From the NCBI RefSeq assembly GCF_000292245.2, contig NZ_ALPT02000036.1, positions 1-46,423 of the forward strand: a stretch of 46,423 nucleotides of DNA. The letters run 5' to 3'. Shown here piece after piece: positions 25,137 to 32,291 of the stretch; within the stretch, counting starts at the first letter, position 1; every line of letters starts with the position of its first letter. The notes below the pieces were generated by a model. It did not search any database and was not told the DNA's origin. It saw only the letters and a list, made by a program, of their open reading frames with translations. Origin of the DNA: Alkalihalobacillus alcalophilus ATCC 27647 = CGMCC 1.3604. GTDB taxonomy: Bacteria > Bacillota > Bacilli > Bacillales > Bacillaceae_D. A program made the position numbers and the translations under genes.

Positions 25137-25827
25137 AGTTGCGATGATCGAAGATGACATAGATGTTAGCCGCTTTCACCGATTGTTCTTAAATAAAGTG
25201 GATGGATTTGAACTCATTTGTGAAGCCCATTCGCTTGAAGAAGGATTAACAAAACTCCAACAAAATCAACCCGACCTGCTCTTGCTTGATGTTTATATCG
25301 GTTCTAACAATGGACTCGACTTGCTGAAACAAATTCGAGCAGAAGGAAAGAATATAGATGTGATCTTAATTACTTCGGCCAATGATGCTCACACCGTTCA
25401 AACTGGTCATCGCTTTGGTGTCGTCGACTATTTGATTAAACCTTTTTCCTTTTCGCGCTTTCAAGAAGCCTTAAACCGTTATCGTGCCAATAGACTTGAT
25501 TCAAGACAAATTTTTTCGCAACAAGAGATAGATAGGCTTCTACATAAAGGTGGTCAAAATAAAGTCTATACTCTGCCAAAAGGGATCACAAAAGTAACCG
25601 CCTTTCGGGTCATTCGCAGCTTAATCGAAGCACCTGATTGGCTTACCGCTGCTGACCTCTCCAACAGATGTGAAATCTCTCACGTATCATTACGTAAGTA
25701 TTTGCGTTTTTTTGAAGAAGAAAAATTAATTGAAACAGAGCTAGTCTATCAAATATCTGGAAGACCTTTACAAAAATATAAAGCTACAAAAGATGCCCCT
25801 CTATTTTTAGAAGCTGGTTTCATTTAA
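25129..25827 (+). CDS. Response regulator of the CitB/DcuR family
   Basis: A 232-residue regulator. The receiver domain has Asp9-Asp10, phospho-acceptor Asp54 in LLLDVYIG, Thr/Ser in ITSAND and Lys in LIKPF. The C-terminal half contains a winged helix with the helix-turn-helix TAADLSNRCEISHVSLRKYL, as in MalR, CitT and DctR. It overlaps the kinase gene by 8 bp and precedes the transporter gene, whose promoter region holds a long inverted repeat that could be its target. Confidence 0.9.
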   Translation: MIKVAMIEDDIDVSRFHRLFLNKVDGFELICEAHSLEEGLTKLQQNQPDLLLLDVYIGSNNGLDLLKQIRAEGKNIDVILITSANDAHTVQTGHRFGVVDYLIKPFSFSRFQEALNRYRANRLDSRQIFSQQEIDRLLHKGGQNKVYTLPKGITKVTAFRVIRSLIEAPDWLTAADLSNRCEISHVSLRKYLRFFEEEKLIETELVYQISGRPLQKYKATKDAPLFLEAGFI

Positions 25828-25841
25828 TTAAATAAGCTAGA

Positions 25842-25907
25842 CGTAACCACCCATTTAATGAAAAATACAGTAAACGCTTTCACATTTTCATAGAAGAGGT
25901 GGTTACG
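25842..25907 (+). promoter_or_regulatory. Inverted repeat covering the ribosome binding site of the dicarboxylate transporter
   Basis: CGTAACCACC (25842-25851) and GGTGGTTACG (25898-25907) are perfect 10-bp arms separated by 46 bp; the right arm includes most of the Shine-Dalgarno sequence (AGAGGTGG) and ends one base before the ATG. In RNA the arms would hide the ribosome binding site; in DNA they could be paired operator sites for the response regulator. Both readings are inference. Confidence 0.6.
25869..25882. promoter_or_regulatory. cre site (CcpA operator) ahead of the dicarboxylate transporter
   Basis: AGTAAACGCTTTCA is the reverse complement of TGAAAGCGTTTACT, a full match to the CcpA consensus. 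It lies between response regulator and transporter, inside the loop of the 25842-25907 inverted repeat, so CcpA could repress the transporter or block read-through. Confidence 0.75.
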
Positions 25908-27587
25908 ATGAAACAAAGCTTCTCACTTGCTTGGGAAAAAATGTGGCAACAACATAATAAAACAAAAGACGCTCTTAATGTTTTTGCTTATGCTAAAAAA
26001 AGCAGCAATGCTCTAAAGAAAGAATCAAGTGAACACGAACAACTGAAACAAAAAGAGATTAAGCCAGTAAAGCCAAAACCAGATGAGAAAAAACCTTATA
26101 CAAGAGGTCAACTAGTTGGGTTGTTGTTAGGACCTTTATTATTTTTATTGACCCTTCTTTTTTTCCATCCAGAAGGCCTCTCATCAGAAGGAAGACTTAT
26201 TTTAGCCGCGACATTGTGGATTGCTACTTGGTGGATTACTGAAGCGATTCCAATTCCAGTAACGTCCTTAATGCCACTCATTTTATTGCCGCTAACAGGA
26301 ACGATGACAGGCCCTGATGTCGCTTCTTCTTACGGGAATGATATTATTTTCTTATTTTTAGGCGGTTTCTTTATTGCGACCGCAATGGAGAAATGGAACT
26401 TACATCGAAGAATTGCTCTCTTTATCATTGCTGTTATCGGAACGAGCACGCAACGGATTTTGCTCGGCTTCATGTCCGCCACCGCATTTTTATCAATGTG
26501 GGTGTCTAACACAGCCGCTGTTATGATGATGATTCCGATGGCTCTTGCGATTACCGCACAAGTAGCCGCAACTTTAAAAGGTCAAAAAGATGGATCCGAT
26601 TTACCTAAATTTGAAAAATCGATGCTTTTTGGAGTTGGTTATGCGGGAACAATTGGTGGTTTTGCTACCTTAATTGGAACACCTCCTACGATCATCTTTG
26701 CCGGACAGGTCAGAGAATTGTTTGGTGTAGAAGTTTCCTTTGCTTCATGGATGATGTTCGCGACTCCACTAATGATTGTAATCCTTCTTTGTACTTGGTT
26801 CTATTTGGCAAAAATTGCTTTTAAAATTAACCTTAAACACTTACCAGGTGGAAAAGAATTGATCCAAGATGAAAGGAAGAAGCTTGGGAAAATCTCGTAT
26901 GAAGAAGGCATTGTCGCAACCATCTTTGTTTTTGCCGCTTTTATGTGGATTTCAAAAGACTTTTTCTGGAACGGAGAAAGTGCCCTGATTTTGCAATTAC
27001 CAGGAATTTCTGACGGGATGATTGCTATGATGGCTACTATTCTATTATTTTTAATCCCGGGTAAAGCGAGTGCCCGTATACTCGATTGGGCCGATTCAAA
27101 GGATATTCCTTGGGGAGTATTATTACTGTTTGGTGGTGGGCTGGCGATTGCTGCTGGTTTCCAATCAAGTGGATTATCAACTTGGTTAGGAGAGCAACTA
27201 ACCGTACTTGATGGACTCCATATTTTCATCATTATTGCTGGTGCAACATTATTAATCATGATGCTAACAGAAATCACGTCCAATACAGCAACGGCAACCA
27301 TGATCATGCCAATACTAGCTTCTCTTGCTGTAGCGATTAATGTTCACCCGTTTGCTTTAATGGCTCCATGTGCCATTGCTGCTAACTGTGCCTTTATGCT
27401 ACCGGTTGGAACCCCGCCAAATGCGATCATATTCGGAACAGGGAAGTTAAAAATTATCGAAATGGTAAGAACCGGATTTGCTCTAAATATCTTTTCAACG
27501 ATACTCATTGTTTTATTTGCTTATTTAATGCTCCCAGTCGTATTTAATATTGATTTAAATATCTTCCCAGAAGATTTTATGAGATAA
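25908..27587 (+). CDS. SLC13/DASS-family sodium:dicarboxylate symporter
   Basis: A 559-residue secondary transporter. Both family SNT motifs are present (MWVSNTAAVMMMIPM and TEITSNTATATMIMP), each with the following helix, plus the Na+-site loops IGTPPTIIFAG and VGTPPNAIIFG. It imports succinate, malate or fumarate with Na+ (VcINDY/SdcS group). An unusual 65-residue charged cytosolic N-terminal tail (KKESSEHEQLKQKEIKPVKP region) precedes the first helix. ATG 25908 is preferred to GTG 25899 by Shine-Dalgarno spacing. It is the presumed output of the upstream two-component pair and suits an organism with a sodium cycle. Confidence 0.9.
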   Translation: MKQSFSLAWEKMWQQHNKTKDALNVFAYAKKSSNALKKESSEHEQLKQKEIKPVKPKPDEKKPYTRGQLVGLLLGPLLFLLTLLFFHPEGLSSEGRLILAATLWIATWWITEAIPIPVTSLMPLILLPLTGTMTGPDVASSYGNDIIFLFLGGFFIATAMEKWNLHRRIALFIIAVIGTSTQRILLGFMSATAFLSMWVSNTAAVMMMIPMALAITAQVAATLKGQKDGSDLPKFEKSMLFGVGYAGTIGGFATLIGTPPTIIFAGQVRELFGVEVSFASWMMFATPLMIVILLCTWFYLAKIAFKINLKHLPGGKELIQDERKKLGKISYEEGIVATIFVFAAFMWISKDFFWNGESALILQLPGISDGMIAMMATILLFLIPGKASARILDWADSKDIPWGVLLLFGGGLAIAAGFQSSGLSTWLGEQLTVLDGLHIFIIIAGATLLIMMLTEITSNTATATMIMPILASLAVAINVHPFALMAPCAIAANCAFMLPVGTPPNAIIFGTGKLKIIEMVRTGFALNIFSTILIVLFAYLMLPVVFNIDLNIFPEDFMR

Positions 27588-27594
27588 AAATGAA

Positions 27595-27629
27595 GGGAGG
27601 TGTCCATCACAAGACATCTCTCTTTTTTT
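27595..27629 (+). terminator. Terminator of the dicarboxylate transporter
   Basis: GGGAGGTGT (27595-27603) pairs with ACATCTCTC (27614-27622) including two G-U pairs, followed by seven T. It starts 7 bases after the stop. Confidence 0.85.
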
Positions 27630-27871
27630 CTACGTCATTGCAATGTCATTTCACACTATATCTTCTATCATATCAATTACGCTATAAAATTCATTTATCC
27701 TACTTCTTAAATATTTACTTCCATCAAGAAACAGCCAAAGGCAAGTTTAAACAACGGTTCTCAACTAAATCAATTGACGCCTTTTCATTTTTTCTATCTA
27801 AGCATAACTAGTAATCTACTCCTATGTTAATCAATTGTCAATATATACTTGGGAGAAATTTGTATAATCAT
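27630..27871. other. Gene-free stretch after the transporter terminator
   Basis: About 240 AT-rich bases. Short open frames on both strands lack starts and ribosome binding sites. I see nothing assignable here. Confidence 0.4.
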
Positions 27872-28019
27872 TAACTCAACTTTCGCAGCGAGAAAATCCG
27901 TTCAACTAGTTGGCAGAGCGAAAGGGAAGCTCTTAAACAAATGCCCTTGACACGTTTGAAAAGTGAGAACACACTATCATACCAAACGGATAAACTGCGC
28001 AATAATATGCCCTCCGGCG

Positions 28020-28145
28020 GTCGCTCCCAAACAGACACTCCGCTCCTTGCCGAGAACCTCATGAGCCTCCTCAGCGTTTCACGCTTGCGGGGTCTCATTG
28101 GACGGTTTATTCCTGCGGGAGTCTCCGTGTCTGTTTGTCCGCTAG
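28020..28145 (-). repeat. Structured interspersed repeat, copy E (minus orientation)
   Basis: Outer arms CAAACAGACAC (28028-28038) and GTGTCTGTTTG (28127-28137) are perfectly complementary over 11 bp. On the minus strand the order is AGCGGACA, CGGAGACTCCCGCAGGAATA, inner stem ATGAG/CTCAT around ACCCC...GAGGAGG, then AAGGAGCGGAG and GGGAGCGA. Confidence 0.8.
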
Positions 28146-28474
28146 ATACTGGAATCGAATCTAGGTTCGGTTTTCTCATGGAATAAAAAAACAGTCATTC
28201 CTTCAAAGTACATGAGCTTGAGAATGATTTTTCTCCTTCCATGACTCATTCCGTTCCAGTTGTAAACAAATCCGTGTTGATGCTCTGTAGGTTAGCTAGA
28301 TGATCGAGCTTGTTTCGATTTGAATCCTGTCTTTTCATTCCTGCAGACTTAGGAAAAAACAGGTGGAAACTCCCTATTTAGTTCCATAACCAACAAAGTG
28401 AAGAAGAAGAAGGTCCTTCTGCGTTAAAAATAGCTGATTGAGAATGGCCATATCATCAAGCCTCTCCACGACAC

Positions 28475-28595
28475 TTAGCGGACAAAACCATACGGAGACT
28501 CCCGCAGGAATAAACCGTGGAGCGAGACCCCACAGGTGTACCGAGGAGGCTCGCCAGGTTCCTGCAGGACGCGGAGTATGGTTTTGGTAGCGATA
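28475..28595 (+). repeat. Structured interspersed repeat, copy D
   Basis: Outer arms CAAAACCATAC (28483-28493) and GTATGGTTTTG (28576-28586) are perfectly complementary over 11 bp. Conserved blocks: TAGCGGACA, CGGAGACTCCCGCAGGAATA, inner stem GCGAG/CTCGC around ACCCC...GAGGAGG, then TTCCTGCAGGACGCGGAG. Confidence 0.8.
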
Positions 28596-28766
28596 GCCGA
28601 AGCATTTCATTTTAGTGAACAGATTCCTTCAACAGCCTACGAAGAGATGTGTTCAGACTGTCAACGATTGAACCGTTCATGTAAAGTCAATTTGAGTATG
28701 GTATCGCCCTAAAGTCAATCTCTATCAACGGTTAAGGGTCAATCATTCGATGCGAAAGTTGAGTCA

Positions 28767-29050
28767 TTATGATAAATAATTTTTTACTTCTATTTTTAAA
28801 TAAGAAGAAAAGCAGCTCAAATTTTAAAAATAAGAGGATTTATTAGATAGTTTAAGAAAAACTAAGTTAAGTCAATTAAAATCAATAAAAACACCTAAAA
28901 TTCACTCCTTTTTAGACTTTTAACGACTTTACAACATAACGACACAGGAGTAATCTATGGTCAATCCAATTTATTTAACTTTTTTCATACACTTAAAAGG
29001 GGGCTTTTTTTACATCTTTTATTACAAATGAAAAAGCTATGTTTTAGAAC
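28767..29050. other. AT-rich gene-free stretch before the riboswitch
   Basis: Roughly 280 bases between the repeat island and the riboswitch. No convincing ORF. The riboswitch promoter must lie here; T-rich stretches near 29005-29035 contain TTTACA and TATGTT but not at ideal spacing. Confidence 0.35.
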
Positions 29051-29054
29051 AATT

Positions 29055-29205
29055 CGTATATCGCTTAATTCATACGAAACGGGGGACCCAATTTTTAAGG
29101 ATTACAGAAGAGCGTAATCCTAGGGGTGAATCGACTGACTTCTGCCAGCCGTAGGGCGACTCTTATGCCCGAATCCGACAGCTAACCTCGTCAGCGTTGA
29201 AAGAG
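29055..29205 (+). ncRNA. c-di-AMP riboswitch (ydaO-yuaA type)
   Basis: The plus strand carries the conserved blocks of this class in order: ATCGCTTAATTC (5' P1 side), ACGGGGGACCCA, a variable hairpin GGATTAC...GTAATCC, TAGGGGTGAATCG, a variable arm, then GCCCGAATCCGACAGC, TAACCTCG and TCAGCGTT closing P1. ydaO-type riboswitches bind c-di-AMP and normally shut off downstream genes for potassium or osmolyte uptake or wall hydrolases. Here the next plus-strand gene is ytxJ, 150 bp on. I do not see a classical U-tract terminator directly after it on the plus strand, so the switching mode is unclear. Confidence 0.85.
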
Positions 29206-29270
29206 ACAATTGTTTTTTGTTATGCATTGATACACCCAAAAGCCGGATAATCAGTGTCTATTAATCATGC

Positions 29271-29316
29271 AAAAAAGATGCAGCCCTTTTCTTTAACATA
29301 AAGAAATGGTCGCATC
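29271..29316 (-). terminator. Hairpin between riboswitch and ytxJ with a U-tract on the minus strand
   Basis: GATGC (29277-29281) pairs with GCATC (29312-29316), with CTTTTCTTT/AAAGAAATGG pairing inside. T6 follows only on the minus strand, so it would stop antisense transcription (for example rocB read-through) entering the riboswitch. On the plus strand the hairpin has no U-tract. Confidence 0.5.
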
Positions 29317-29354
29317 CTAAGTTATTTACTAATACCAAATACGGAGGCACTATC

Positions 29355-29705
29355 GTGAGTAAAATTCAAGAAATCCAAACCCTTAAACAGTGGGAAGAAA
29401 TATATATGAAGTCAGCAGAGAGGAAAGCCATTATTTTAAAATACAATGAACATTGCGTCATTTGCCAGCGTGCCTACAGTGAATTTGAAAAATTCTTTAG
29501 TCAATATGATAAAGAAAATGTGGATGTATATATCATAGATGTTGTACGCTCTAAACCAGTTTCTAAACAGGTTGCTAATGATTTAGAAGTAACACACCAA
29601 TCTCCACAATTAATCATTATGAAAGATTTCGATTCAGTTTGGTGTGACAACCATCAGAGTATCGAACTTAAAAATATCCAAGCTGGTTCTAGAAAAATAT
29701 CATAG
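29355..29705 (+). CDS. ytxJ: Bacillithiol-system thioredoxin-like protein, YtxJ family
   Basis: A 116-residue thioredoxin-fold protein. ILKYNEHCVICQRAYSEFEK corresponds to the YtxJ active-site region, where relatives have a TCPIS-like sequence; here two cysteines form CVIC. The later strand IIDVVRSKPVSKQVANDLEV and the cis-Pro region THQSPQLIIM complete the fold. YtxJ proteins are thought to act as monothiol bacilliredoxins. The start is GTG with GGAGG seven bases upstream. The C-terminus (NIQAGSRKIS) is longer and more polar than I recall for the family. It lies downstream of a c-di-AMP riboswitch. Confidence 0.8.
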   Translation: MSKIQEIQTLKQWEEIYMKSAERKAIILKYNEHCVICQRAYSEFEKFFSQYDKENVDVYIIDVVRSKPVSKQVANDLEVTHQSPQLIIMKDFDSVWCDNHQSIELKNIQAGSRKIS

Positions 29706-29898
29706 ACACCGTCTGTACCTGCGTTGTAGTACGGTTATATTTATAAGACATCTTAAATCATCCATCTCAACTACCTACAATTCGGTGATAAATTCGATGT
29801 CTTTTAATAAACATAACGGGCGTATTTCTATTTTTCTAGACACCTGTCTTTTTTAAGGTTTCAAAACTCTGACACGTAATGTATATACATTATAAAGG

Positions 29899-31494
29899 TC
29901 ATTCAAATAATTCTTTTAGTAGTTCCTCTATTAATTCTGGCAATATTTGAAATGAAAAGTCCAACTCCAATCGTTCTGTTTTTTGATGTGGATCGCATCC
30001 ATACCCACCTATATTCATAACGGGAAAATCAAATGTTTTAATCGTCTCGAATGGAATATCATATCCCTTTCCAAACAAAGGCATATTATTCGTTAAAGGC
30101 TCCATTTTATCATCACTTAAAGAAACATAACTCAGATCACTCAGTCCTTGAAAGAAACAACGACTTTTTAGCGTGATTTGATGGTTCTCTTTGGCATAAG
30201 TTTTAACAGACATCGATAAGTCTTTTACTAATTGATTCTTTCTCGAGGAAACAGCGGGATAAAATGGTGGACTAAAATACAGAATGATCATAGGAGATTC
30301 AGAATCTATCACATCACTTAATGTATGCACAATGTGTAAACTCACTTCTCTTTCGTCTCGTTCTGCCTGTTCCTCTATGATTTGATTGATTAAACTGTTC
30401 GCTTTGTCTATACCGATTTTATGAGCTACTTTTTTATATAATTCTTCCCAAGTAAATACCTGCACCTTAAATGGAATCGTTTGTACTCCTACTTTATCGG
30501 CTCTTTGTTTGTATAATGTCATTATCTGTTCGGCAATGTTATTTGTTTTTGTAAGGAGTTTATTCGTAATCACAGCAAGAGATTCTTCCATATACAAAAG
30601 ATTAAACAGGCTAACTGATGATACAGGTGTTTGAACATTATAATGTTGCTTTAAATCTCGCATCATTAAATTCGTGAGAACCGGGGTTTTCTCTCCTTCC
30701 ACTTCTTCTTGAAAGTCAGCAGACAATTCTAGTTCATTTGTTAAAATGGAGCACATAAAGGTAGAGTTCAAACCAGAAAAAGGTTCCCCAACATGCGTTT
30801 CTTTTCCTCTAAAATAAAAAGAAGGCATTAATTTTCCAATTGTACCTGTATATAAATATTTATTTTGATCGTACGGGTTTTCCTTAAAAGAAGATTCTGT
30901 ATTTAAACATAAGACATATTCTAAATCATGTGTTTCTTTTAACTGTTTTATTTCTTCTACAGCATGCAACATCCCTTTGGATCCCACTTCTTCATCAGAC
31001 ACCGTAATGAGCAAAATATTTCCATCCCATTCCCCGAGAGTGGCCTTTTCTAAAAGTCCCATTTCAACGACAAGACCGGCTTTCATATCCATCGTTCCAC
31101 GCCCAAAAGCCCAATCCCCATCTTGTATTTCTTTCTGGGCATGAGAAGATAAAAGCTTTCGATTGTTTCGATAAAATTCCGTCATTTTAGAAATATTAAA
31201 TGCGATATCTTGTTGCGAACCAAAGTCATCCACTCCTACAACATCAAAATGACTGATTAAAATAACTGTTTTTTTCTGCCCCGTTCTTTTCGATAATGCG
31301 GAAAAATAAGAACTGTTATCCTCAAAATGACGACTTTTAAGGAAATCTGGGTGTTTTTGAAAATATTCAAGTTTCATACATTCTTTATATAGAAAACCTG
31401 TTACCTCTTTTTCTTCTTTTGTTCGAGAAATGCTAGGAATAGCAACTAATTTTTCTAATAACGCTAAACGCTCTTCTTTTGTTTGCCAATGCAT
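29899..31494 (-). CDS. rocB: M20-family peptidase, RocB type
   Basis: A 531-residue protein resembling B. subtilis RocB. M20 metal ligands are all visible: His in ISHFDVVG, bridging Asp in GTMDMKAG, the catalytic Glu pair in SDEEVGS, Glu in NTESS, and the C-terminal His in GCDPHQKTERL. RocB is encoded with arginine/ornithine catabolism genes in B. subtilis, but its reaction has not been firmly defined; hydrolysis of an amide bond in an arginine-related substrate is likely. ATG 31494 is preferred, with AGGGGGGG upstream. No other roc gene is nearby. Confidence 0.85.
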   Translation of the reverse strand: MHWQTKEERLALLEKLVAIPSISRTKEEKEVTGFLYKECMKLEYFQKHPDFLKSRHFEDNSSYFSALSKRTGQKKTVILISHFDVVGVDDFGSQQDIAFNISKMTEFYRNNRKLLSSHAQKEIQDGDWAFGRGTMDMKAGLVVEMGLLEKATLGEWDGNILLITVSDEEVGSKGMLHAVEEIKQLKETHDLEYVLCLNTESSFKENPYDQNKYLYTGTIGKLMPSFYFRGKETHVGEPFSGLNSTFMCSILTNELELSADFQEEVEGEKTPVLTNLMMRDLKQHYNVQTPVSSVSLFNLLYMEESLAVITNKLLTKTNNIAEQIMTLYKQRADKVGVQTIPFKVQVFTWEELYKKVAHKIGIDKANSLINQIIEEQAERDEREVSLHIVHTLSDVIDSESPMIILYFSPPFYPAVSSRKNQLVKDLSMSVKTYAKENHQITLKSRCFFQGLSDLSYVSLSDDKMEPLTNNMPLFGKGYDIPFETIKTFDFPVMNIGGYGCDPHQKTERLELDFSFQILPELIEELLKELFE

Positions 31495-31558
31495 GATTTC
31501 CCCCCCTAAAAAACGATACATGACTGTTGCGATTCAGCAGTTTTACATTAAGAAAGAA

Positions 31559-31873
31559 TTATTCTTTTTCAAGTCGCAATGAATACCCATAGATTTGGTT
31601 TTTACTTTTAACTACAAATCCATTTGGTTGATGATCAATCGTCAGGTTCTCTTCTAAAAACCTCAAATTGGCTGAATCTGTATAAACAGGGATACCATTT
31701 GTTGAGATTTTTAGATGGCTATCTGGTATGGAACTCATTGTTTTCAACCTGATGACCCCATCAAGAGGCGTACAACACCCACCTAGTTCATAATAAAAGC
31801 ACATATAACTTGTACTAGATTCAAAGTGTTTTAACATTTCATTTTTTGCTTGTTCCGTAAAGTGAATTTCCAT
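31559..31873 (-). CDS. HesB/IscA-like Fe-S biogenesis domain protein
   Basis: A 104-residue protein starting MEIHFTEQAKNEMLKHFE, the beginning typical of Firmicute HesB-like (Fe-S_biosyn) proteins such as YqkB. The GGCC near residue 32 and absence of the canonical CGCG tail place it with the degenerate HesB-like group rather than true A-type carriers. ATG 31873 has AAAGGTGAG upstream. It ends 64 bp before the rocB start on the same strand and could be cotranscribed with it. Function in iron or sulfur handling is inferred from fold only. Confidence 0.65.
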   Translation of the reverse strand: MEIHFTEQAKNEMLKHFESSTSYMCFYYELGGCCTPLDGVIRLKTMSSIPDSHLKISTNGIPVYTDSANLRFLEENLTIDHQPNGFVVKSKNQIYGYSLRLEKE

Positions 31874-32060
31874 TATTCTCACCTTTCATATTTCAAAAAT
31901 TCAACCAATTGTGTTCAACCTCATATTACCATGAAGCAGGTCTATTAAGCGTTAATTTTACATGAGTGACCTCCCACCGTTTGTTGAATTAAAAATGACA
32001 ACTCTTTAATATTATATGTTATATTCATACTGACTAAGTAGCGAAAGGAGCATTCTCTAT

Positions 32061-32105
32061 ATGTGTTGCTCATGCTGTCCAGTAGTTGATAAGTCCCTTA
32101 TGTAA
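32061..32105 (+). CDS. Candidate Cys-rich micropeptide / leader ORF (14 residues)
   Basis: ATG TGT TGC TCA TGC TGT CCA encodes MCCSCCPVVDKSLM, with four Cys in the first six residues. GAAAGGAG lies 10 bases upstream, and TATATT with ATGACA further up could be a promoter. Cys-dense mini-ORFs are known as leader peptides of sulfur genes in other bacteria, where ribosome pausing on Cys codons senses cysteine. Here only a repeat element with terminator-like hairpins follows on the plus strand; no sulfur gene does. It may be an orphaned leader. Confidence 0.4.
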   Translation: MCCSCCPVVDKSLM

Positions 32106-32124
32106 ACAAAAAATATTTAAATAA

Positions 32125-32224
32125 GAGGCTGGGGCAAAACCCTCCTTATATGAAAAGCCGGTAACATTTTATAGGAGTAAAATGTTACCGGCTTTCGTTC
32201 TATAGCTAGTTATGTCCCAGCCTC
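32125..32224. repeat. Short palindromic element with GAGGCTGGG ends (element 3)
   Basis: GAGGCTGGGGCAAAAC (32125-32140) is inverted against GTTATGTCCCAGCCTC (32209-32224). Inside, AAAGCCGGTAACATTTTA (32154-32171) pairs perfectly with TAAAATGTTACCGGCTTT (32178-32195). The whole 100 bp can form one cruciform. It is the minimal version of the larger element at 19996-20380, in opposite orientation, and lies between the micropeptide ORF and a convergent gene end, where it can act as a terminator. Confidence 0.8.
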
Positions 32225-32291
32225 TCAATTATATTATGTTTAATTATTCGATTGATTAATCATTTACTAATTGTTCAGCAACGTATAAAAG

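Larger units (their letters stand above)
27872..28766. mobile_element. Inverted-repeat-bounded island, possible decayed or non-autonomous mobile element
   Basis: TAACTCAACTTTCGCAGCG (27872-27890) is matched in inverted orientation at 28748-28766 (17 of 19 positions). The enclosed 0.9 kb holds two oppositely oriented copies of the structured repeat (28020-28145 and 28475-28595) and no intact gene; short minus-strand frames are broken. Terminal inverted repeats of this length suggest an insertion sequence that has lost its transposase, but I cannot match it to a family and no clear target duplication is visible. Confidence 0.45.

Noticed and set aside
2505..28595. Repeats as a CRISPR array
   Set aside because: Copies are about 110 bp, dispersed over 26 kb in both orientations, without regular spacers or cas genes.
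27871..28610. Three open frames of 78-102 codons in the 28-kb island
   Set aside because: They run through the structured repeats on both strands, lack starts with ribosome binding sites, and encode Arg/Ser/Pro-rich low-plausibility sequence.
29878..29891. 14-bp palindrome AATGTATATACATT after rocB
   Set aside because: Alternating AT palindromes of this size are expected by chance in AT-rich intergenic DNA and it has no loop or U-tract.
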